A stretch of DNA of 20,059 bases from Priapulus caudatus (taxonomy: Eukaryota; Priapulida; Priapulimorpha; Priapulimorphida; Priapulidae): assembly GCF_000485595.1 (NCBI RefSeq), contig NW_014577093.1, positions 599,811-619,869 of the forward strand, given 5' to 3'. A model generated the notes under the pieces. The model made no database searches, was not told the DNA's origin, and worked only from the letters and a program-made list of their open reading frames with translations. A program made the position numbers and the translations under genes. Shown piece by piece: positions 15,901 to 20,059 of this stretch (position 1 is its first letter; each line of letters opens with the position of its first letter).

Positions 15901-16212
15901 CCCCCACCTTTAATAAGAAGGACGCCTCCACCTTTAATAAGAAGAACGCCTCCACCTTTAATGAGAAGAACGCCTCCACCTTTAATGAGAAGGACGCCTC
16001 CACCTTTAATGAGAAGGACTCCCCCACCTTTAAACATGCCGGCGGTAACCTTTGTTTTACAGCAAGTTCAGTGTGACATGCTGCTGGTCGACCTTCCGAT
16101 GGAGGCGTCCTGCGTCAAGGACAGGATGAACATCCGATGGGTCGCCGAGATGGGCGTCGTGGAAAACGCCGCCGCCGTCGTCGCAGAATTTAGGAAGTCT
16201 CGCGGCCTTCTG
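811..16212 (+). CDS. AK7: Adenylate kinase 7, N-terminal half (10 exons, 3' incomplete)
   Basis: The joined CDS is 811-921, 3525-3701, 5192-5300, 5925-6019, 6473-6583, 7400-7483, 9390-9475, 10750-10840, 12314-12391 and 16063-16212: 364 codons with no stop and matching phases at every junction. AK7 is a multidomain nucleoside monophosphate kinase of motile cilia; human loss of function is linked to ciliary dyskinesia and sperm-flagellum defects. What is present is the NAD(P)-binding-like domain (about residues 20-290) and the linker. Recognised blocks include NNVDLFTGKNIGK, CDVIVYNITD, FILLSTVMTWAKSK, PFTEEDF, YVVASGLTYG, TIHIQDLA and NIRWVAEMGVVEN, in the order found in vertebrate AK7. The kinase P-loop would start just after residue 364, beyond intron 10. 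Family assignment is from remembered homologues, with no database search. Exons are described one by one below. Confidence 0.93.
981..1056. repeat. AT-rich TAGTAATAC-type microsatellite
   Basis: Imperfect runs of ATTAGTAATAGTATTAC and their complements fill this stretch, which can fold on itself. A shorter relative (TTGTATTAGTATTAGTACTA) occurs at about 1409-1433 after the exon 1 duplicate, consistent with the larger duplication. Confidence 0.7.
1105..1220 (+). repeat. ~115-bp dispersed repeat, copy 1
   Basis: From CTTGCAAGCGAATGCTAAAC to GATATTCCGCCT this matches 3382-3493 at roughly 90% identity with small indels. It contains a small hairpin around CCACCG...CGTGGTGG and the block TATCGGCGGGCAATATTGCG. 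No TIR or target duplication is evident and its class is unknown. This copy directly abuts the duplicated exon 1 and supplies an ATG (1117) in frame with it. Confidence 0.75.
1221..1299 (+). pseudogene. Duplicate of the 3' part of AK7 exon 1 with its GC donor
   Basis: These 79 bases match 858-936 at all but one position: TTA for TTG, a silent Leu change. The copy includes the AG|GCAAGT donor at 1284/1285 and lacks the original first 47 coding bases. Homology continues patchily to about 1405 (GTGAGGTAGGTCGG also at 957-970), so a larger segment was duplicated, with about 50 bp missing from the first copy. Upstream, the frame stays open back to an ATG at 1117 inside a ~115-bp repeat, so 1117-1284 could act as an alternative first exon of 56 codons. 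Absence of divergence suggests a young duplication or selection. Confidence 0.75.
1330..1344 (+). promoter_or_regulatory. RFX X-box match in intron 1
   Basis: GTTACC AAC GGCAAC fits the X-box consensus GTTRCC-N(1-3)-RGYAAC at every fixed position. X-boxes recruit RFX factors that drive ciliary genes, and AK7 is a ciliary gene. The site is 46 bp after the GC donor of the duplicated exon 1. The corresponding segment is missing after the original exon 1. A function is inferred from motif plus gene class. Confidence 0.5.
1805..2410. repeat. Long inverted repeat with ~102-bp arms
   Basis: Arm 1805-1906 (TGTGGCGTGTGGAAAATATC to ACACCGTCTCTA) and arm 2309-2410 (TAGAGACGGTGTGGAACTTT to CCACACGCCACA) are reverse complements with only a few differences. 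The ~400-bp loop has a poly-C run, an ACGCACGC/ACACAC microsatellite and unrelated sequence. High arm identity points to a recent fold-back or MITE insertion. Confidence 0.85.
2201..2254. repeat. Poly-C run plus CACG/CA microsatellite
   Basis: A C-run of about 16 at 2201-2216 is followed by CACGCGCACGCACGCACG and ACACACAC. Low complexity, with no coding meaning. Confidence 0.9.
2473..2492. repeat. Perfect 20-bp palindrome
   Basis: GTACGCGATC followed by GATCGCGTAC, an exact self-complement with no loop. It lies in a GC-rich part of the intron 1 element. Function unknown; it may form a cruciform or be a dimeric protein site. Confidence 0.85.
2954..2977. repeat. (CTGAAA)4 microsatellite
   Basis: Four perfect CTGAAA units. 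The surrounding 2786-3240 of intron 1 is GC-rich in places (TATCGCGCGCGCGCCC at about 3001) but shows no gene or recognisable element. Confidence 0.85.
3240..3376. mobile_element. Possible DNA-transposon end (TAGGGGTGTAACGATA type)
   Basis: The reverse complement of 3352-3371 reads TAGGGGTGTAACGATATACC, a kind of end I associate with non-autonomous hAT-like elements in many animals. Next to it are self-complementary CGATATACCGGTATATCG and TATTGCAATATA runs. A similar mix of AGGGGTGAG and GTATTGCAATATATTGC lies at 1454-1500, suggesting a partial relative there. No matching opposite end was found, so it may be a fragment. Confidence 0.35.
3382..3493 (+). repeat. ~115-bp dispersed repeat, copy 2
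   Basis: Second copy of the repeat seen at 1105-1220, ending in GATTCGATATTCCGCCT about 30 bp before the exon 2 acceptor. It is preceded by CACCCCTACGTGTGAGTAA; a related string CACGTGTGAGTAGGGG occurs at 1447-1462, so the two loci share more than the core. Confidence 0.75.
3525..3701 (+). CDS. AK7: AK7 exon 2 (residues 38-96)
   Basis: The acceptor is tttgttccag|TAT and the donor GAC|gtacgt, both phase 0. The exon encodes YLNGCFPGAS, an acidic and serine-rich stretch (DAEDEE at about 52-57), then QEGTFDVCGSLSHREGGRP, which matches the KEGTF..VGTLS block of vertebrate AK7. The acidic loop varies in AK7 proteins and is probably a surface insert in the NAD(P)-binding domain. The acceptor lies 30 bp after the end of a ~115-bp repeat that also adjoins the exon 1 duplicate. 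Confidence 0.92.
4563..4940. mobile_element. MITE-like element flanked by TTAA
   Basis: The left end TTAAAGGGACTACGTCACGA at 4563-4582 is mirrored by TCGTGACGTAATCACTTTAA at 4921-4940. The inverted repeat is about 20 bp with a few mismatches and continues into the AATTT/TCTA region. TTAA on both sides could be a target duplication, as for piggyBac-like elements, or part of the repeat with a 3-bp TAA duplication. The interior is AT-rich, with no transposase. Both ends contain TGACGTA, a cAMP-response-element-like core. Confidence 0.55.
5034..5103. repeat. 70-nt near-perfect hairpin in intron 2
   Basis: GTTAGCTCTACCGGTGTAGC at the left pairs with GCTATGCCGGAAGAGCTAAC at the right. Between them, CCCTTTCGCTCCC pairs with GGGAGCAAAGGGG around a short TGTAGC-type loop. 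Stem length is about 32 bp with only a few mismatches. Size and shape resemble a miRNA precursor, but perfect palindromes of this sort are also common short fold-back elements. It lies 88 bp upstream of the exon 3 acceptor. Confidence 0.75.
5192..5300 (+). CDS. AK7: AK7 exon 3 (residues 97-132, plus first base of 133)
   Basis: The acceptor is caccatcag|TCG in phase 0; the donor is TCT A|gtacgt in phase 1. The exon encodes SSDRESMEEALLDCDVIVYN and then ITDGAAQLEEARWAVS. LLDCDVIVYNIT matches LLECDVIIYNIT of human AK7, a buried strand of the nucleotide-binding fold, and the following helix (QLEEARWAVS) is also well conserved. The polypyrimidine tract (cttcttctgtg) is short. A strong 70-nt hairpin sits about 90 bp upstream in intron 2. 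Confidence 0.93.
5513..5728. mobile_element. Fold-back element with telomeric repeats in its loop
   Basis: CTTCGTCTACAACCA at 5522-5536 is mirrored by TGGTTGTAGACGAAA at 5704-5718. Inside, CCTGACCTCTGTCTG and TGGCTCGTTA (5593-5620) are mirrored by TAAACGAGCCAGG and CAAACAGAGGTCAGG (5662-5690). The loop has about 3.5 TTAGGG units. The arms are imperfect, so the element is not new. A piece of the same arm recurs at 19970-20012. Confidence 0.7.
5629..5650 (+). repeat. Interstitial telomeric TTAGGG repeat
   Basis: TTAGGGTTAGGGTTAGGG plus a partial unit sits inside the fold-back of intron 3. Being bracketed by inverted arms, it belongs to the element rather than marking a chromosome end. Confidence 0.85.
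5925..6019 (+). CDS. AK7: AK7 exon 4 (residues 133-164)
   Basis: The acceptor is gttgttctgcag|CC, completing a Thr codon split over the phase 1 intron. The donor is GAC GCT|gtacgt in phase 0. It encodes LHGHIDELSSQKIFILLS followed by TVMTWAKSKLMDA. FILLSTVMTWA is one of the most conserved AK7 segments and corresponds to the strand plus S-T-x-x-x-W turn found where extended SDR proteins carry their catalytic Ser/Thr. Whether AK7 has dehydrogenase activity is not established; the site may only bind a ligand. Confidence 0.93.
6020..7399 (+). other. Introns 4 and 5 and flanks: no further features (except exon 5)
   Basis: Outside exon 5 (6473-6583) I find no gene, RNA or clear repeat here. The sequence is AT-rich, with a GC island near 6896-6950 (CCGGCGGCCGCC and nearby CCGCCGG). 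Confidence 0.65.
6473..6583 (+). CDS. AK7: AK7 exon 5 (residues 165-201)
   Basis: The acceptor is tctctctccactag|GAG, phase 0. The exon encodes EDPDIPFTEEDFRKRRAHPN and then FKEHMSLEKHALKLGKT. PFTEEDFRKRRAHPNF matches the human PFTEEDYRRRKSHPNF block nearly residue for residue, and the charged helix with LEKHALKLGK follows, as in homologues. The donor is ACC|gtaaaa, weak because the exon side lacks AG, but reading on gives a stop within twelve codons and exon 6 continues the homology in phase 0. Confidence 0.9.
7400..7483 (+). CDS. AK7: AK7 exon 6 (residues 202-229)
   Basis: The acceptor is cgtattctcacag|AAC and the donor TTC AAG|gtactg, both phase 0. It encodes NKSKLMTYVVASGLTYGCEE and then EVFHFFFK. 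YVVASGLTYG aligns with YVVAAGLQYG of human AK7 and sits where extended SDR proteins have their R-x-x-x-VYG strand, supporting the Rossmann-like fold. The three Phe residues near the end replace HYFF of vertebrate proteins. Confidence 0.92.
7484..8254 (+). other. Intron 6, 5' part: nothing recognised
   Basis: AT-rich sequence with no supported gene or repeat. The string GTGCGGGAAATACGC at about 7508 resembles GTGGGGGAAATACGC at about 17036, too short to interpret. Confidence 0.6.
8255..8405 (+). repeat. Hairpin-headed dispersed repeat, copy 1 (truncated)
   Basis: TAGCTCATCTGACGTAGTCA opens the repeat; ATCTGAC and GTCAGAT form a 7-bp stem around GTA. Then come GCAGCTTGTAGAATCGCA, a (GTCC)n run, CAACAGTTGGGCACAAATCT and CTCGACGTACGGTCACGATA. 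The same order occurs at 13229-13381. This copy is cut off where the large inverted repeat starts. Its family is unknown to me, though such repeats seem common in amphioxus-type DNA. Confidence 0.8.
8418..9141. mobile_element. 0.7-kb imperfect inverted repeat (large fold-back)
   Basis: Left arm (about 8418-8735) and right arm (about 8835-9141) are reverse complements over ~300 bp at roughly 70-75% by eye. Outer parts: CAAGGGAAATTCGTC with GACAAATTTCCCTTG, and AAAATACCTACGACTTAC with GTAAATCGTAGGTATTTTT. Inner parts: AAATCGATGCGTATCAGAGA and ATTTAAAACAAAGGCAGCTA, each with its mirrored partner around 8880-8925. The spacer is ~100 bp. No coding frame of note is seen; a short minus-strand frame at 8842-9057 lies inside the arm and matches nothing I know. 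Confidence 0.7.
9168..9196. repeat. (TA)n microsatellite
   Basis: About 14 TA units preceded by AACTCCTTGA. A very similar lead, AACTCCTGA, precedes the (TA)n at 12894-12931, so the two may share an origin. Confidence 0.9.
9390..9475 (+). CDS. AK7: AK7 exon 7 (residues 230-257, plus two bases of 258)
   Basis: The acceptor is gtggatttctatag|GAA in phase 0; the donor is CTG GCC AG|gtacgt in phase 2. It encodes EAWHNAPFLPVLGGGENNQP and then TIHIQDLA, matching the AWLGEVPALPVFGDG...PTVHVLDLA segment of human AK7. The exon's last five bases plus donor (GCCAG|GTACGT) form the first unit of a 40-bp tandem array in intron 7, so eleven donor-like sites follow in series. Only the first keeps the AK7 frame: using the second would put a TGA in frame nine codons after the normal junction. 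Confidence 0.93.
9471..9930 (+). repeat. 40-bp minisatellite duplicating the exon 7 splice donor
   Basis: The unit begins GCCAG|GTACGTACC and ends GATTTCTATCTA. AG|GT junctions fall at 9475/9476 and then with GT starting at 9516, 9560, 9600, 9640, 9680, 9720, 9763, 9803, 9843 and 9885, i.e. spacing of 40 to 44. The first five units are almost identical (unit 3 has a 4-base insert); later ones are diverged but all keep AGGT, mostly as AG|GTATGA. The first unit overlaps the last five bases of exon 7. Fresh copies at the exon side and old ones downstream indicate repeated expansion at the exon edge. Confidence 0.95.
9925..10749 (+). other. Intron 7, 3' part: short GGGAGC repeats, no gene
   Basis: Between 10101 and 10230 the motif ACGGGAGC recurs in variants, and ACGGGAGCGAT at 10178-10188 pairs with ATCGCTCCCGT at 10216-10226. 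Near 10440-10530 there are several GCCGG/CCGGC blocks with short inverted symmetry. These may be remains of a mobile element; I cannot define ends. Confidence 0.45.
10750..10840 (+). CDS. AK7: AK7 exon 8 (residues 258-288)
   Basis: The acceptor is acttttacgttag|C, completing the split Ser codon (phase 2). It encodes VVQNIIDGRPKTKYILAVDD and then SRSTLEDIIK, matching [28 protein letters not shown] of vertebrate AK7, the end of the NAD(P)-binding-like domain. The donor is AAG|gtcggt, which is poor at +3; the next GT (GTCG|gtgaat) has a better intron side but would shift the frame, so 10840 is taken as the end. Confidence 0.9.
10914..11195. mobile_element. hAT-type MITE with 8-bp target duplication
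   Basis: The element proper is 10922-11187 (266 bp). Its ends are CACTGGCGCCCACAG (10922-10936) and the reverse complement of CAGTGGCGCCCACAG (11173-11187), 14 of 15 identical. GACACCAC flanks it on both sides (10914-10921 and 11188-11195), an exact 8-bp direct repeat. CA(G)TGGCG ends plus 8-bp duplication are the signature of hAT transposons. Subterminal arms (GTAGAAGCACAG with CTGTGCTT...GCTTCTA) and a GGGGCATGCCCCCC palindrome lie inside. No transposase, so it is non-autonomous. Confidence 0.88.
11428..11660 (+). repeat. Long polypyrimidine (CTCC/CT) tract
   Basis: About 230 bp of CTCCTC, CTCTCT, TTTCTC and a short CACACA. The minus-strand open frame rich in Arg-Glu across it is an artefact of the simple repeat. 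It lies in intron 8, 650 bp before the exon 9 acceptor. Confidence 0.95.
12314..12391 (+). CDS. AK7: AK7 exon 9 (residues 289-314)
   Basis: The acceptor is tgtcctttcag|GCA and the donor ATA ACG|gtatgt, both phase 0. It encodes AISVHLSNGCVKQIPIADVF and then LYKDIT. The pattern KQIP....FLYKDIT matches KIQKIP....YLTKDLT of human AK7. Conservation is lower than in neighbouring exons, but length, phase and position fit. Confidence 0.88.
12894..13013. repeat. (TA)n plus ~36-bp fold-back
   Basis: (TA)n at 12894-12931 is followed by GAGAAATGCAGGTAATATAT at 12935, whose complement (ATATTACTTGCATTTCTC) ends at 13013. GCTGTGAACTATATATA pairs with TATATATAGTTCACAGC at the centre. Arms differ by only a couple of positions. 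Probably a small fold-back inserted in or grown from a TA microsatellite. Confidence 0.85.
13229..13690 (+). repeat. Hairpin-headed dispersed repeat, copy 2 (longer), with DR1 motifs
   Basis: The head (TAGCTCATCTGACGTAGTCA, GTCC run, CAACAGTTGGGCACAAATCT) matches copy 1 at 8255. It continues with a second, diverged internal unit: GCGGCACAAATCTGAACGGC at about 13504 repeats the GGGCACAAATCTTAACCGC segment at about 13332. After each unit comes a direct-repeat-1 motif: GGGTCA A AGGTCA at 13427-13439, preceded by another GGGTCA one base upstream, and AGGTCA C AGGTCA at 13593-13605. No coding frame. The right end is not certain. Confidence 0.7.
13880..13958 (+). mobile_element. tRNA-derived SINE head or tRNA pseudogene
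   Basis: GCCCGGATAGCCCAACGG at 13880 resembles the start of eukaryotic tRNA-Lys (GCCCGGATAGCTCAGTCGG). An A box (TAGCCCAACGG, 13887-13897) and a B box (GGATCGAATCC, 13930-13940, one off GGTTCGAATCC) are spaced about as in a tRNA. The anticodon stem (CAGGA against TCAAA) and the acceptor 3' half do not pair, so it is not a working tRNA. A T-rich stretch follows. Best read as a tRNA-derived SINE fragment in intron 9. Confidence 0.7.
14096..14119 (+). repeat. Interstitial telomeric repeat (TAGGGT)4
   Basis: Four TAGGGT units preceded by a T-run and AAA. No inverted arms like those at 5513-5728 are apparent, so the origin is different or the flanks have decayed. The surrounding 14120-15420 shows no supported gene; it has a G-run near 14896. 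Confidence 0.85.
15434..16033 (+). repeat. 23-26 bp minisatellite, 24 units, ending beside exon 10
   Basis: The unit CACCTTTAATGAGAAGGACG plus CCCC occurs about 24 times, with ATGAG/ATAAG and GAYGC/GAYAC variants. A block of several variant units beginning GATGCTCCCACC at about 15450 recurs from about 15600, so there is higher-order duplication. The last units are exactly 24 bp and therefore open in one frame. The array stops 30 bp before the exon 10 acceptor. Confidence 0.95.
16063..16212 (+). CDS. AK7: AK7 exon 10 (residues 315-364)
   Basis: The acceptor is cctttgttttacag|CAA and the donor CTT CTG|gtgcgt, both phase 0. It encodes QVQCDMLLVDLPMEASCVKD and then RMNIRWVAEMGVVENAAAVV and AEFRKSRGLL. 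NIRWVAEMGVVEN is close to NIRWAAQTGFVEN of human AK7, and EFRKSRGLL to EYKQSRGLM, directly before the kinase P-loop in the human protein. The exon lies 30 bp after a 0.6-kb minisatellite that ends intron 9. The following exon, expected to carry the GxPxxGK loop, is not found in the remaining 3.8 kb. Confidence 0.93.
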
Positions 16213-16224
16213 GTGCGTACATCA

Positions 16225-16400
16225 CACCGCCATGTTACAGGCGGTAGGGAAAAACACGCACGTTGCCAGGGTAGGAAGAGCATGTTGAGAGGGAAAGGGC
16301 AAAAACTCGCATATTGCCAGGGTAGGAAAAACATGTTGAGAGGAAAAGGGCAAAAACGCGCGTTTTCATGGTAGGAAGAGCATGTCAGCGGGCTAGGGAG
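16225..16400 (+). repeat. ~50-bp tandem repeat at the start of intron 10
   Basis: TGCCAGGGTAGGAAGAGCAT recurs with GTAGG at 16271, 16322 and 16371, so periods of 51 and 49. Each unit also has GTTGAGAGGRAAAGGGCAAA. A more diverged first unit (CCATGTTACAGGCGGTAGGG) begins about 15 bp after the exon 10 donor. Confidence 0.85.
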
Positions 16401-18120
16401 AAACGTACACAAAACAGTGGAGTGGGAAATATGTAATAGGATAGGCAACCTTAGTAGAATTGTTGGAATCACACACAAGGGAATGCGCATTGCAAGCATT
16501 TCACTGAATATTATTCGTTTCGAAATTATTATATCTACGTGTAAATGTATCGGGAGACATGATATAATATATACACGGGTATAATGAGATGCAAAGGGGT
16601 TTCATGTTAAGCAGCTGCACGCTTGTTAGTGGCGTCCGCAGCCTGTTCACGCCACAAAACACAACACAGCATACAAGCCAAAGCGCATGGCTAAATAATC
16701 CACCGTGCACCGGCTTCTAACAAACAGAGATGTAAGTTTTCAGATTTTTGACGGAATTCCGAATTTCTGATATTTTCAATAAAGATTCCGATTCTGTGAG
16801 ATGGCCTGAAAGTGCATCTAAGGACACTGAAAATTCCAAAACGTCTCTATGTCGAGCACCCCCCGCTTACGCAAGGACATGCCATGTTACCTTTGCGGTG
16901 CCATTCGCCCTTCCATTCAGTGGTCCACGACCACTGTTGTCGGAGTGTCTTACTACCTTCCTATTTTTTGGACAAATACCACTTACATCTCTGAACAAAA
17001 CCGCAGCGTTGTCGCGGAAGGAGAGCATGTTACGATGTGGGGGAAATACGCACGGGATCGGAGAAAACGGCAGCATATTAACTCTCTCTCTCTTTCTCTC
17101 TCGGTGGGCATTCCTAATATAATGGATGAGCTGTTGTCGTCTCTCGATGCGCGCTGTCGCGCCACAGCGACTGCCTTCTCATTTTTCATCAACTACATGC
17201 AGTGATTACCAACGTTGTAGTTTTGTCGGCGCCGGACGCGGAGGAAGGAGAGAGGGGGAGAGGGGGAGAGGGGGAGAGGGTTTATTGTAGTGAAGCAATC
17301 ATAGCGCGAGAGGGCGTGCGCGAGGCAAGATTCGAAGCAAGCTCGCGGGGTCAAGTCACTCACAGCTTGAAACCGTAGAGAAGTCTATCCGTGCTGTGGC
17401 CTTGCTAGTCTGCCAGTCACAACCCCGTTACCAGTGACCGTACGTGCTTCCGCCCGCTCACACATAGACCGTTTGAAACCGTAAAGAGGCTGATAGTGGT
17501 AACGAGCGCAGGAGGAGACGCGTGACTGTGCGTGATTGCATCTCTGCAGGATTGTCGTAGTCGCAAATGATTTAAACTCGTATCTTGTCCGTGTGGTGGA
17601 GAGTTATTGGGCAGATATTGTAAACGTAGTAAAAATTCACGACGCTAGAAGAATGTCAGTCGCGTGTCAGCGTTGAAGTCGGATTTGCCAATGAAAAGTG
17701 TAAAGAGCGTTTAGTTTTGAACGGTTGCGGTTATTTTTCGCAACGAAATGGATCCATTCAGGTTTCGCTGCTTAACAAATTACATTTCCATGTCACGTAA
17801 ACGGAAATCTATTTTGTAAATGTTTTTCTTGCAACAGTATCAGTTAATGGCAGTAAGCGCAAACACTCAATGTCATTTCTGATATCACTGCCTTGACAAG
17901 TATAAATGCACAACTGTAAGATAATCAACATTTTCGTATTGCATGCTTGACAACACAATTTAAGAGCGAAGGAGATCTTTAAATAGTTAAGTCATAATGC
18001 AATATAAACCCAAATTCAACGCATCAGAAATGCTATATGCAACATCCATTGCATGCAATCAACAATAGTCTCTTCCTACGTGTTTTCGTGCTTATTACAG
18101 CACTTATCACAGCATGCATA
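16401..18120 (+). other. Intron 10, middle: no gene recognised
   Basis: Several short open frames exist on both strands but none has recognisable domains or splice-linked partners. A GGGGGAGA microsatellite is at about 17247-17280 and a CTCTCT run at about 17083-17103. I looked for a P-loop coding exon continuing AK7 and did not see one. Confidence 0.55.
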
Positions 18121-18320
18121 ATACTGCATACGCTGTATATTTCGCGGTGGTTTAATTTTCGCGAATTTCGCGAACGCGTTCCCGACCGCGAAAATAATAA
18201 CACGCGAATAATTCATAGCGAATAATACCGAATAATTTATAGTTCACCGACCGCGAAATTAATCACTCGCGAAATTGTCCGTCAAGTCTGAATTCGCGAA
18301 AAATATGGCTTATACAGTAT
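18121..18320. mobile_element. 200-bp MITE with TCGCGAA repeats
   Basis: The left end ATACTGCATACGCTGTATAT is matched by the reverse complement of the right end, ATACTGTATAAGCCATATTT; both continue into TTTCGCG. TA lies directly outside on both sides (18119-18120 and 18321-18322), as expected for a TA-target element of the Tc1/mariner type. The interior is packed with TTCGCGAA, ACGCGAATAA and CCGCGAAAAT motifs in both orientations. No coding capacity. Confidence 0.7.
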
Positions 18321-18873
18321 TAGAGTTGGTGATCGTTCGTGGTGAATAGGCTGCCCTATGCAGTGGCATCTTATACCATTTCTGCAGGAAAGATCTAAGA
18401 ATCTAAGCCCGTTGGGACAAACCCCCGTTAGGATGAATTCAGTCACGTATTGTGATGATTTGCTCCAGTTCACTGGGAAGAGAAGAAGTTTCACGCGATC
18501 TAAGAGCACAGACGTACATACACGGTGCGAATGAATAACCGTGACACTTGCACTGTCATTGAATCTCATTGCTCGTCATAGTTACGCGTCGTGGGGACAT
18601 CTGTAAATTGTGTGGAGCTCGCGTTCGTACGAGGGAAAACCAGAATCTGTATCTCGCAAAAAAATTTTCGTCTACTTGAATAAATACTCCCCTTTTTACG
18701 TTGTCGATTTCAGAGGAAATTACACACCATAATGCGATTTGCATTTTTTTCAAACTGATGTCACGCTGCAAAATATTAATAAACCTTTAATTAACGTATT
18801 TCAGTTACAGTCACAGTTGGTGCACTTTCCGCTGTGCACACCTTATAGTTCTGGTGCTTTGCCCAGCTAGTGA

Positions 18874-18949
18874 GTAGTGGTAGTGGTAGTGGCAGTGGCA
18901 GTGGCAGTGGCAGTGGCAGTGGCAGTGGCCAGTGGCCAGTGGCCAGTAG

Positions 18950-18984
<35 letters not shown>

Positions 18985-18991
18985 AGTAGTA
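18874..18991. repeat. (GTGGCA)n, (GTGGCCA)n and (GTC)n microsatellites
   Basis: Runs of GTGGTA/GTGGCA, then GGCCAGT, then about 11 GTC/GTA units. The overlapping open frames with poly-Asp, poly-Thr, poly-Arg or Val-Ala runs come from these repeats and are not genes. Confidence 0.95.
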
Positions 18992-18999
18992 GACAACTA

Positions 19000-19969
19000 A
19001 TTTTACTAACACTATTGGGTCGTATGTACCTATGTATTGCTAAGAATACACCATATATACCTGATATTTATTAAATTACTTCTCACTCCTTGACACTTTT
19101 TGGTGGTACATTGGTCGTTTACGTAGCAGATTTCCAAATATCCGTCATCGGCCAGAAGGTCGACAGACCTCAAGAGCCAGTCCGTATTTCGCGGCTCACG
19201 TCAGTGATTCGAATAGTTACACCGCCTGTCAGTAATGTCACCTGATTCTAATTGCACCAACCAGATATCCCAGCTAGGCATTTCACGCGGGTACTTCTGA
19301 AGATAAGTGTAGATCCCATGCCATAGATCCCTCCTCCTACGACGCAGCACAACTAGCCCTCTGTATTGATGATGTTTGGTAAAGTGCTTCGCGGAAATGT
19401 TACTCGGGGGCGCGTTCCATTAGGAGAATTATGAGACGACAGGCTGAGTGCCGCCGCTGCGTCGTCTATCTGATTAATGGCGGCCTGTTTTGGGATTAGG
19501 ATTCTTCTCATCATCCCCTCCTGAATGGATTGTTTTTCGTCACGTCTTCGTGTGATGTTGCCCTGTGGCATACACCATTCGATCGACCTCTGAAATTTAG
19601 TGAAGAACGACGAATATTCTGCAGATTGATATTTTATATTATAATGTATAGTCTTGATCAAGAGTAAATTCGTTATTTAGCTAATTGGTAACCATATTAG
19701 ATGTACTCCTGATGAGATATATATTACACATACGTACGCACACACACGCATGCGCACGCACTCACACACATACACACACACACACTTCACTAACTTAAAA
19801 TCCACTCTCTCCCCAAATACAATAGAAATTAGCCCGCCAAGCTAACATACATTGCCACTGCGTAGCTCTTCGTTTTTGGGATAGGCGAGGCACAAATCAG
19901 CGCCGACCACAATCAATGTAGTGACATTTCTCCACGATTTCGCCGAGAACCAATTAATGTGTGTGCGTG
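19000..19969 (+). other. Right end of the window: no gene recognised
   Basis: This is inside AK7 intron 10 if the gene continues to the right. A (CA)n-type tract with CACACG and CACGCA variants lies at about 19728-19787. A minus-strand frame at 19353-19661 has no motif I know. Confidence 0.55.
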
Positions 19970-20012
19970 ATCAGAAATAGACTAAACGTGCCAGGCGTAA
20001 ACAGATGTCAGG
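19970..20012 (+). repeat. Fragment related to the telomeric fold-back arm
   Basis: TCAGAAATAGACTAAACGTG, then CCAGG and AAACAGATGTCAGG, matches TCAGAAATAGTTAAACGAGC, CCAGG and AAACAGAGGTCAGG at 5651-5690. Same orientation, roughly 85% identity by eye. The opposite arm and telomeric loop are not next to it on the left. Confidence 0.65.
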
Positions 20013-20059
20013 CGCGGACAATGAACCTTATCTGCCATGTAACTCTTCATACATGGACC

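Noticed and set aside
15961-16374. Open frame with RRTPPPLM repeats running in frame into AK7 exon 10
   Set aside because: The repeat part is the minisatellite, open only because its last units are 24 bp. A good acceptor at 16062 and AK7 homology starting there make the upstream part intronic.
18791-19074. Frames with poly-Asp, poly-Thr, poly-Arg and Val-Ala runs
   Set aside because: Products of (GTC)n and (GTGGCA)n microsatellites, with no other domain.
16213-20059. Next AK7 exon with the adenylate kinase P-loop
   Set aside because: I looked for a Gly-x-Pro-x-x-Gly-Lys coding stretch with an acceptor and found none; the exon is presumably beyond the right edge.

Overview
The window is animal nuclear DNA: one protein-coding gene on the + strand, cut into small exons by repeat-rich introns. 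Joining ten short coding blocks (811 to 16212) across consensus splice sites gives a continuous, phase-consistent N-terminal half of adenylate kinase 7 (AK7), a protein of motile cilia and flagella. The 364 residues align along their length with what I recall of vertebrate AK7: an atypical NAD(P)-binding (extended-SDR-like) domain, then the linker ending in SRGLL, after which the adenylate kinase P-loop should begin. The P-loop, lid and DPY-30 parts are not in the window. Intron 10 runs off the right edge, so the gene is partial at its 3' end.

The organism is probably a marine invertebrate deuterostome, with a cephalochordate (amphioxus) the best guess. The reasons are the vertebrate-like AK7 sequence, introns of about 0.5 to 4 kb, TTAGGG-type telomeric motifs, and many MITE-like elements and minisatellites. 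No lineage marker in the sequence proves this.

Layout: 1-617, tandem satellite of about 190 bp units. 618-810, promoter-proximal stretch with two 42-bp palindromic units (paired inverted CCAAT boxes) and two CACGTG E-boxes. 811-921, exon 1, ending in a GC splice donor. 922-3524, intron 1, with a near-perfect duplicate of exon 1, an RFX X-box match, a nested inverted-repeat transposon and two copies of a ~115-bp repeat. 3525-7483, exons 2 to 6, with a TTAA-flanked MITE, a 70-nt hairpin and a fold-back element carrying telomeric repeats in the introns. 7484-9389, intron 6, with a hairpin-headed repeat and a 0.7-kb imperfect inverted repeat. 9390-9475, exon 7, whose donor is the first unit of a 40-bp minisatellite that copies the splice site eleven times. 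9476-12391, exons 8 and 9, with a complete hAT-type MITE. 12392-16062, intron 9, with a fold-back, a repeat carrying nuclear-receptor DR1 sites, a tRNA-derived SINE head, telomeric repeats and a 24-unit minisatellite. 16063-16212, exon 10. 16213-20059, start of intron 10, with a 200-bp MITE and microsatellites.

No second gene, functional tRNA, rRNA or CRISPR array was found. Other open frames are short, unrelated to known families as far as I can tell, and often made of simple repeats. The most unusual features are the serial splice-donor minisatellite after exon 7 and the exon-1 duplication that could give an alternative N-terminus.
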